Source: Xylophilus ampelinus
Lineage (GTDB): Bacteria; Pseudomonadota; Gammaproteobacteria; Burkholderiales; Burkholderiaceae_C
NCBI RefSeq assembly: GCF_003217575.1
Contig: NZ_QJTC01000006.1
Coordinates: forward strand, 62,001-126,000
DNA: 64,000 nt
Direction: 5' to 3'
Part shown: piece after piece, positions 57,803 to 64,000 of the stretch
How positions within the stretch are numbered: the first letter of the stretch is position 1
How the letters are laid out: each line of letters starts with the position of its first letter
The notes under the pieces: model-generated
What the model was told of the DNA's origin: nothing
The model's input: only the letters and a program-made list of their open reading frames with translations
Database searches by the model: none
Program-made: the position numbers and the translations under genes

Positions 57803-58426
57803 ATGAAGAACACCCTCATCGCTTGCACCCTGGTCGCCCTGGCGGCCCCCGGCATCGCCCTGGCCCAGGCCGCCGACACCAGGCCCAAAGCCGCCGCGCC
57901 CGCCAAGGTGGCGGCCAAGCCTGCCGCAACGGCCGACGCCGCGGCCCGCAAGGTCAAGCCGAAACCACGTCCGAAGATCGCCCGCTCCGCCGCCAAGGCC
58001 GTGGAAGAAGTCACCCCGGTCAGCGAAGACACCAACGTGACCCTGTCCGAGGCCGACTTGGCCGTGGCGCAGCGCGTGCATTCCGGCCCGATCAAATGCG
58101 AGCTGGGCGCCAACGTCGAGATCACGCCCGATGCCAATAAGCCGGGCTTCTTCACCGTGCGCACCGCCAAGGTCCGCTACCGGATGCACCCGGTCGACAG
58201 CCGCACCGGCGCGATCCGTCTGGAAGACCCGCGCGCCGGCGCGATGTGGCTGCAACTGGGCAACAAGTCGATGCTGATGAGCCAGAAGCTGGGCGAGCGC
58301 CTGGCCGACGAATGCCAGAGCCCGCAGCAGACCGCGATGGCCGAAGAGATGAAGAAGCGCCCGCAGCGCAGCCTGCTCGACCCCGCGGAGCCGGCCAGGA
58401 CCGACGGCGCGGAAGCCGCCAAGTAA
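57803..58426 (+). CDS. Secreted protein of unknown function
   Basis: 207 residues. Signal peptide at 1-22 (LIACTLVALAAPGIALAQA). Residues 25-75 are Ala/Lys/Pro-rich and probably disordered; the rest (about 80-175) is a compact domain with SGPIKCELGANVEI, FFTVRTAKVRYRMHPVD and MWLQLGNKSMLM, with two Cys that could pair. I do not recognise a named family. Found between the lyase and acnB with 69 bases to acnB; possible co-transcription. Confidence 0.7.
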   Translation: MKNTLIACTLVALAAPGIALAQAADTRPKAAAPAKVAAKPAATADAAARKVKPKPRPKIARSAAKAVEEVTPVSEDTNVTLSEADLAVAQRVHSGPIKCELGANVEITPDANKPGFFTVRTAKVRYRMHPVDSRTGAIRLEDPRAGAMWLQLGNKSMLMSQKLGERLADECQSPQQTAMAEEMKKRPQRSLLDPAEPARTDGAEAAK

Positions 58427-58495
58427 GCGAAATCCACCGACGGGCCGCCCACGCGCGGCCCGCTTCGAAAAATCAAACCCCCGGAGAAAACCAGC

Positions 58496-61093
58496 ATGTT
58501 GCAAGCCTACCGTGACCATGTTGCCGAGCGTGCGGCGCTCGGCATCCCGCCGCTGCCCCTGTCGGCACAGCAGACCGCCGACCTGATCGAGCGCATCAAG
58601 CACGCCGACGCCGCCGACGCCGCCGACGCCGACGGCCTGCTCGACCTGCTGACGCACCGGGTGCCGGCCGGCGTGGACGACGCGGCCAAGGTCAAGGCCA
58701 GCTACCTCGCCGCCGTGGCCCACGGTACCGAGAAGACCGCGCTGATCAGCCGCGTCCAGGCGACGCAACTGCTGGGCACCATGCTCGGCGGCTACAACAT
58801 CGGCCCGCTGATCGACCTGCTGGGCGACGCGGAGGTGGCACCCGCCGCGGCCGAAGGCCTGAAGAAGACGCTGCTGATGTTCGACCAGTTCCACGACGTC
58901 AAGGAAAAGGCCGACGCCGGCAACGCGCACGCCAAGGCCGTGCTGCAGAGCTGGGCCGACGCCGAATGGTTCACCAGCCGCCCCGAGGTGCCGCAGAGCC
59001 TGACGGTCAGCATCTTCAAGGTCACCGGCGAGACCAACACCGACGACCTGTCGCCCGCCCCCGACGCCTGGAGTCGCCCCGACATTCCGCTGCACGCCCT
59101 GGCCATGCTGAAGAACAAGCGCGACGGCATCACGCCCGAGGAAGACGGCAAGCGCGGCCCGATCAAGTTCATCGAGGACCTGCGCGCCCGCGGCAACCTG
59201 GTGGCCTACGTGGGCGACGTGGTCGGCACCGGCTCCAGCCGCAAGTCGGCCACCAACTCGGTGCTGTGGTTCACCGGCGAAGACATCCCCTATGTGCCGA
59301 ACAAGCGCTTCGGCGGCGTCACCCTGGGCAACAAGATCGCCCCGATCTTCTACAACACGATGGAGGACGCCGGCGCACTGCCGATCGAGCTCGACGTGAG
59401 CCAGATGAACATGGGCGACGTGATCGAACTGCGCCCCTACGAAGGCAAGGCGCTCAAGGACGGCCAGGTCGTCGCCGAATTCACCGTCAAGAGCGACGTG
59501 CTGTTCGACGAAGTGCGCGCCGGCGGCCGCATCCCGCTGATCATCGGCCGCGGCCTGACCGCCAAGGCGCGCGAAGCGCTCGGCCTGCCGCCCTCGACCC
59601 TGTTTCGCCTGCCGCACGACCCTGCCGACAGCGGCAAGGGCTTCTCGCTCGCACAGAAGATGGTCGGCCGCGCCTGCGGCCTGGCCGAAGGCCGGGGCGT
59701 GCGCCCGGGCACTTACTGCGAGCCGCGCATGACCTCGGTCGGCAGCCAGGACACCACCGGCCCGATGACCCGTGACGAGCTGAAGGACCTGGCCTGCCTG
59801 GGCTTCTCGGCCGACCTGGTGATGCAGTCGTTTTGCCACACCGCGGCGTACCCGAAGCCGGTCGACGTCAAGACCCACCACGAACTGCCCGAGTTCATCA
59901 GCACCCGGGGCGGCATCAGCCTGCGCCCGGGCGACGGCGTGATCCACAGCTGGCTCAACCGCTTCCTGCTGCCCGACACCGTCGGCACCGGCGGCGACAG
60001 CCACACCCGGTTCCCGATCGGGATTTCGTTTCCCGCCGGCTCCGGCCTGGTGGCCTTCGCGGCCGCCACCGGCGTGATGCCGCTCGACATGCCCGAATCG
60101 GTGCTGGTGCGCTTCAAGGGCGAGAAGATGCGGCCCGGCGTGACGCTGCGCGACCTGGTCAACGCGATTCCCCTGTACGCGATCAAGGCCGGCCTGCTGA
60201 CCGTCGAAAAGAAGGGCAAGAAGAACATCTTCTCGGGCCGCATCCTCGAGATCGAGGGCCTGCCCGACCTGAAGGTGGAACAGGCGTTCGAGCTGTCCGA
60301 CGCCTCGGCCGAGCGCTCGGCCGCCGGCTGCTCGGTCAAGCTCAACAAGGAGCCGATCATCGAGTACATCAACAGCAACATCACCCTGATGCGCTGGATG
60401 ATCTCCGAGGGCTATGCCGACGCCCGCACCCTGGGCCGCCGGATCGCCGCCCAGGAAGCCTGGCTGAAGAACCCGCAGCTGCTCGAAGGCGATGCCGACG
60501 CCGAGTACGCCGCGGTCATCGAAATCGACCTGGCCGACATCCACGAGCCGATCGTGGCCTGCCCGAACGACCCCGACGACGTGAAGACGCTGTCGGACGT
60601 GGCCGGCGCGCACATCGACGAGGTCTTCATCGGATCGTGCATGACCAACATCGGCCACTTCCGCGCAGCCTCCAAGCTGCTCGAAGGCAAGCGCGACATG
60701 CCGGTCAAGCTGTGGATCGCGCCGCCTACCAAGATGGATGCGCAGAAGCTCAGCGACGAAGGTCACTACGGCGTCTTCGGCACCGCCGGCGCGCGGACCG
60801 AGATGCCCGGCTGCTCGCTGTGCATGGGCAACCAGGCACAAGTGCGCGAAGGCGCGACGGTCATGTCGACCAGCACCCGCAACTTCCCGAACCGCCTGGG
60901 CAAGAACACCAACGTGTACCTGGGCTCGGCCGAACTGGCGGCGATCTGCTCCAAGCTGGGCCGGATCCCGACCAAGCAAGAGTACATGGCCGACATGGGC
61001 GTGCTCGACGCCAACAGCAGCCAGGTCTACCAGTACCTGAACTTCGACAAGATCGCCTCCTTCCAGGAAGCCGCCGCCACCGTGCCGGCCTGA
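58496..61093 (+). CDS. acnB: Aconitate hydratase B
   Basis: Interconverts citrate and isocitrate; can bind RNA when its cluster is lost. 865 residues as for AcnB. An N-terminal HEAT-like domain (about 1-160, with [13 protein letters not shown]), then the swivel domain and the catalytic domains. Cluster cysteines lie in [11 protein letters not shown] and [14 protein letters not shown] short [10 protein letters not shown] repeat is near residue 37. Followed by a strong bidirectional terminator. Confidence 0.97.
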   Translation: MLQAYRDHVAERAALGIPPLPLSAQQTADLIERIKHADAADAADADGLLDLLTHRVPAGVDDAAKVKASYLAAVAHGTEKTALISRVQATQLLGTMLGGYNIGPLIDLLGDAEVAPAAAEGLKKTLLMFDQFHDVKEKADAGNAHAKAVLQSWADAEWFTSRPEVPQSLTVSIFKVTGETNTDDLSPAPDAWSRPDIPLHALAMLKNKRDGITPEEDGKRGPIKFIEDLRARGNLVAYVGDVVGTGSSRKSATNSVLWFTGEDIPYVPNKRFGGVTLGNKIAPIFYNTMEDAGALPIELDVSQMNMGDVIELRPYEGKALKDGQVVAEFTVKSDVLFDEVRAGGRIPLIIGRGLTAKAREALGLPPSTLFRLPHDPADSGKGFSLAQKMVGRACGLAEGRGVRPGTYCEPRMTSVGSQDTTGPMTRDELKDLACLGFSADLVMQSFCHTAAYPKPVDVKTHHELPEFISTRGGISLRPGDGVIHSWLNRFLLPDTVGTGGDSHTRFPIGISFPAGSGLVAFAAATGVMPLDMPESVLVRFKGEKMRPGVTLRDLVNAIPLYAIKAGLLTVEKKGKKNIFSGRILEIEGLPDLKVEQAFELSDASAERSAAGCSVKLNKEPIIEYINSNITLMRWMISEGYADARTLGRRIAAQEAWLKNPQLLEGDADAEYAAVIEIDLADIHEPIVACPNDPDDVKTLSDVAGAHIDEVFIGSCMTNIGHFRAASKLLEGKRDMPVKLWIAPPTKMDAQKLSDEGHYGVFGTAGARTEMPGCSLCMGNQAQVREGATVMSTSTRNFPNRLGKNTNVYLGSAELAAICSKLGRIPTKQEYMADMGVLDANSSQVYQYLNFDKIASFQEAAATVPA

Positions 61094-61140
61094 CCGGGCA
61101 GCTGCCGGGCGCACAGGCGCCCGGCGCCGGGCACCAGGCG

Positions 61141-61173
61141 AAAAGCCCGCTGGCGACGCCAGCGGGCTTTTTT
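61141..61173. terminator. Bidirectional rho-independent terminator between acnB and tolA
   Basis: aaaagcccgctggc-gac-gccagcgggctttttt: 14-pair stem with A tract on the left and T tract on the right. It ends acnB (+) and can end the tol operon (-). Confidence 0.9.
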
Positions 61174-61181
61174 CATGTTCA

Positions 61182-61237
61182 CTACAAAAATGATAGCTAT
61201 AGGTCCGCGTGGATCGCCGGCTACAGCCCCTTTTTAT
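61182..61237 (+). repeat. Dispersed intergenic repeat, copy 6
   Basis: ctacaaaaatgatagctat core followed by ggatcgccggctacagcccc and tttttatt. Between the terminator and the tolA stop. Confidence 0.7.
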
Positions 61238-61255
61238 TCAGAAAATGGCTGAGGA

Positions 61256-62314
61256 TCAGTCCTTTGGCCGGAACACCAGCAGGAGCGAGGAGGGCACCCG
61301 GCCGTCGATGTCCTTCGGCAGCGTATCGGTCTTGTCGATCGCCTTGAGCACCGCGTCGTCCCAGGCGGGGTTGCCGCTCGACTTGCTGAGCCGGCGGCCG
61401 ACGATGGTGCCGTCGGGCGCGGCCCGCACCTCGACCTCGGCCCGCGGGTTGCCCGGGCCGTCGTCGGCGAAGACGATGTTGGGCTTGACTTTGGCCGCCA
61501 CCCGGCCGGCATAGCCGCCCGAGGGGCCGGAGGAGCGCAGGTCGGAGCCGGTGGCCGTGGCGCCGCCGGTGGCGCCCGCTATGCCCTGCAGCCGCTTCAG
61601 GTTGGCCTGTCGGTCGGCTTCGCGCTGGGCATTGGCCTGCGCTTCGGCCTTGGCCTGCTTCGCCTTGTCCTGCTGGGCCTGCTTCTCGCGGGCGTCCTTT
61701 TCCCTCGCGAGCTTCTCGGCTTTTTCCTTGTCGGCCTTTTCCTTTTCGGCTTTCTCGATCTTCTCGCGCTTCTCGTCCTGCAGCCGCTCCTGCTCCTTCT
61801 GCTTGTCGAGCTGGGCCTGCTTCTCACGGGCCTCCTTGTCCTTGGCGAGCTTTTCGGCCTTGTCCTTCTCGGCCCTCAGCTGCTGTTCCTTGAGCTTCTG
61901 CTGCCGGGCCTGTTCCAGCTGGAGCTGGCGCTCCTTCTCCTTCTCGCGCAGTTCCTTCTGGCGTTGCATCGCGATGTCGGCGTCGCGGGTGTCGGGCGGC
62001 GGCGCGGGCGCGGGATCCGGGGCGGGCGGCGGTGGAGGAGCCGGTGGCGGCGGCTCGGGCGCCGGCGGCCGCGGGACCGGCGGTGGCGCGGGCGGCACCG
62101 GCGTCTCGACGGCGCGCGGCGCGGCCTGCTTCGGCACGGCCGACCACAGTTCCGCCTCGACGGCCGGGCTGTCGGACGCAGTCTTCCAGTTCACGCCCCA
62201 GGTCAGGGCGGCGAGCAGCGCCAGGTGGGCCAGCACCGCCAGGCCCACGGCGCGCGGGGTGCCGTCGGGTTCCGGCGGGGCGAAGGGGTTGCGTTCGGGG
62301 GAGGGGTGCAGCAT
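61256..62314 (-). CDS. tolA: TolA, Tol-Pal system energy-transducing protein
   Basis: Links TolQR in the inner membrane to Pal at the outer membrane. 352 residues: short cytoplasmic N-terminus, one membrane segment (about 24-42), Pro-rich stretch (about 68-105), a long Lys/Glu/Ala coiled coil (about 110-245) and a C-terminal TonB/TolA domain (about 265-352; PNIVFADDGPGNPRAEVEVR). Last gene of the ybgC-tolQ-tolR-tolA operon; tolB and pal do not follow as they often do, because acnB lies convergent. Confidence 0.93.
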   Translation of the reverse strand: MLHPSPERNPFAPPEPDGTPRAVGLAVLAHLALLAALTWGVNWKTASDSPAVEAELWSAVPKQAAPRAVETPVPPAPPPVPRPPAPEPPPPAPPPPPAPDPAPAPPPDTRDADIAMQRQKELREKEKERQLQLEQARQQKLKEQQLRAEKDKAEKLAKDKEAREKQAQLDKQKEQERLQDEKREKIEKAEKEKADKEKAEKLAREKDAREKQAQQDKAKQAKAEAQANAQREADRQANLKRLQGIAGATGGATATGSDLRSSGPSGGYAGRVAAKVKPNIVFADDGPGNPRAEVEVRAAPDGTIVGRRLSKSSGNPAWDDAVLKAIDKTDTLPKDIDGRVPSSLLLVFRPKD

Positions 62315-62352
62315 GGAATGTCGTCGGGTGCCGGGGCCGTGCGGTGCGCCGC

Positions 62353-62802
<450 letters not shown>

Positions 62803-62826
62803 CGTATTTCCTTCGGGGCGCGGGGC

Positions 62827-63522
62827 CTAGTGGCCCGACGCCGATTGCGCGCCGAGATTGCGCTGCAGGATGTTGGAGAACTCCTCGATGAAGGTCTCCT
62901 GGTGGATCGAGACGCGGTCGATGTCGCGCGCGAACCGGTTGTAGGCCACGACCGCGGGAATCGCGGCGAAAAGGCCGATGGCGGTGGCCACCAGCGCCTC
63001 GGCGATGCCGGGGGCCACGGTGCTGAGGGTGACCTGGGCCATCGCCGACAGGCCGGTGAACGCATGCATGATGCCCCACACGGTGCCGAACAGGCCGACG
63101 TAGGGGGACACCGAACCGACGGTCGCCATGAACGACAGGCTGGATTCGACGGTGTCCATCTCGCGCTGGAAGCTGGCCCGCATCGCGCGGCGCGCGCCGT
63201 CGAGCAGGGTGCCGGTGTCGGCCACGCGGCGCTCGCGCAGCTTCTGGTACTCGCGCATGCCGCTCGCGAAGATGCGTTCCATCGGACCGGCGTTCTTGGC
63301 GTTGGACGCGGCGGCGGCGAACAGGTCGTTCAGGCTGGTGCCCGACCAGAACTCGCGCTCGAAATCCTCGTTGAGCGCCTTGATGCGGCGCAGCGCGAAG
63401 AGCTTGCGGAAGATCGCCGCCCAGCTGGCGATCGAGACGCCCATCAGCAGCAGCATCACGGCCTGCACCACCCAGCTGGCATTGAGTACCAGGTGCAGGA
63501 TGGACATGTCTTGTTGGTTCAT
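62827..63522 (-). CDS. tolQ: TolQ, MotA/TolQ/ExbB proton-channel protein
   Basis: 231 residues, three membrane segments (about 15-38, 135-160 and 170-195). FMATVGSVSPYVGLFGTVWGIMHAF is the family signature, GLFAAIPAVVAYN the third segment. Start overlaps the ybgC stop (ATGA); 24 bases to tolR. Confidence 0.95.
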   Translation of the reverse strand: MNQQDMSILHLVLNASWVVQAVMLLLMGVSIASWAAIFRKLFALRRIKALNEDFEREFWSGTSLNDLFAAAASNAKNAGPMERIFASGMREYQKLRERRVADTGTLLDGARRAMRASFQREMDTVESSLSFMATVGSVSPYVGLFGTVWGIMHAFTGLSAMAQVTLSTVAPGIAEALVATAIGLFAAIPAVVAYNRFARDIDRVSIHQETFIEEFSNILQRNLGAQSASGH

Positions 63523-63938
63523 TTCTTGAGGACTTCCAGGAGTTGCGGCGGAATACGCGCGGGCCGCAGTGTAGAGGTTTCGACCCAGCCGATGCGAATG
63601 GTTCCTTCGCACAGCAGCGTCGGCGCGTCGGCACCGTGGGCCATCGTGGTGCAGAAGGCTTGCTGGGCGATTGTCAGCGACGCGCCGCGGTGGTCCTGCA
63701 GGTGCGCTGTTACAAGGAGTTCGTCGTCGAGCCGCGCCGGCTGCCGGTAGCGCACCTGCGTCTCCAGCACCACGAACATGCCGCCGGTGACGCCGCGCAG
63801 CCGCTGCTGGCCGTGGCCGAGCGAGCGCAGCCATTCGGTGCGGGCACGCTCGAAGAACTTCAGGTAGTTCGCATAGAAGACGATGCCGCCGGCATCGGTG
63901 TCTTCCCAGTAGACCCGGATCGGAAACGAGAAGGCCAT
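63519..63938 (-). CDS. ybgC: Tol-Pal-associated acyl-CoA thioesterase
   Basis: Hotdog-fold thioesterase, 139 residues. YWEDTDAGGIVFYANYLKFF carries the catalytic Asp; FFERARTEWLRSLG follows. Standard first gene of tol operons. Confidence 0.94.
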   Translation of the reverse strand: MAFSFPIRVYWEDTDAGGIVFYANYLKFFERARTEWLRSLGHGQQRLRGVTGGMFVVLETQVRYRQPARLDDELLVTAHLQDHRGASLTIAQQAFCTTMAHGADAPTLLCEGTIRIGWVETSTLRPARIPPQLLEVLKK

Positions 63939-63958
63939 GGCGATGCGCGGTGCAGGTA

Positions 63959-64000
63959 CTACGCCAGCAGCGCCTGCAGCCGCGCCGCCGCTTCCTGCAG
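63959..64000 (-). CDS. 3' end of an unidentified gene cut by the window edge
   Basis: The reverse strand reads LQEAAARLQALLA then TAG (63961-63959), 20 bases before the ybgC start. Thirteen Ala/Leu-rich residues that look like the C-terminal helix of a protein; too short to name. Confidence 0.35.
   Translation of the reverse strand: MQEAAARLQALLA

Noticed and set aside
57554-61114. Very long open frame on the reverse strand antisense to acnB (about 1190 codons)
   Set aside because: G/C-rich third codon positions of acnB leave the antisense frame free of stops; the translation is His/Gly/Gln-rich with no recognisable domain.

Overview
The window is GC-rich chromosome of a betaproteobacterium, most likely a plant-associated member of the Comamonadaceae (Acidovorax/Xylophilus type). 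Four things point there: the family-typical order of the sdh-gltA / mdh / acnB / tolQRA and etfBA genes; a dispersed 'gctat-N-atagc ... gccggctacaggc ... ttttta' repeat found many times between genes; a strong bias to G or C in third codon positions; and three genes behind plant-inducible-promoter (PIP) boxes, the binding site of the HrpX-type activator of type III secretion in plant pathogens. No rRNA, tRNA or CRISPR array was seen.

Layout. 1-4.5 kb: partial gluconate permease, nth, prolyl oligopeptidase. 4.5-8.8 kb: LysR regulator divergent from a prephenate-dehydrogenase-like gene that starts an amino-acid ABC transporter operon lacking an ATPase. 8.9-13.2 kb: two diguanylate cyclases flanking a PLP aminotransferase. 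13.3-17.5 kb: an orphan single-module NRPS (C-A-PCP-TE). 17.8-22.8 kb: DoxX-like gene, msrB remnant and an EmrAB/OMF-type efflux operon whose transporter gene is frameshifted. 23-25.3 kb: class A PBP. 25.4-27.3 kb: leucine-rich-repeat protein behind a perfect PIP box (probable type III effector). 27.3-35.3 kb: frameshifted rhlE, msrA, mltB-type transglycosylase, transglutaminase/DUF58/MoxR set. 35.4-42.5 kb: HDAC-like hydrolase, etfBA, acyl-CoA dehydrogenase, nitronate monooxygenase, Bcr-type MFS. 42.5-43.9 kb: a lower-GC island with two small tandem paralogues, each starting MGN (N-myristoylation-like) and each 63 nt behind a PIP-box-like site. 44-49 kb: radical SAM protein, RNase H-like protein and the glutathione-dependent formaldehyde operon. 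49-61 kb: TCA genes gltA-sdhE-sdhBADC, GntR regulator, mdh, an eroded tam, a CitE-like lyase, a secreted protein and acnB. 61-64 kb: tolA-tolR-tolQ-ybgC, with the last codons of one more gene at the right edge.

How it works together. Most of the window is conserved housekeeping: TCA cycle, electron-transfer flavoprotein, cell envelope. Inserted in it are accessory, probably host-interaction or secondary-metabolite loci: three PIP-box genes that suggest effectors scattered away from an hrp cluster, and one NRPS. Gene decay is visible at several points: frameshifts in the MFS and rhlE genes, an msrB remnant fused to an efflux gene, an internally deleted tam, and loss of the stop codon between sdhE and gltA. 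Single frameshifts could be assembly errors; the msrB fusion and the tam deletion cannot be explained that way.
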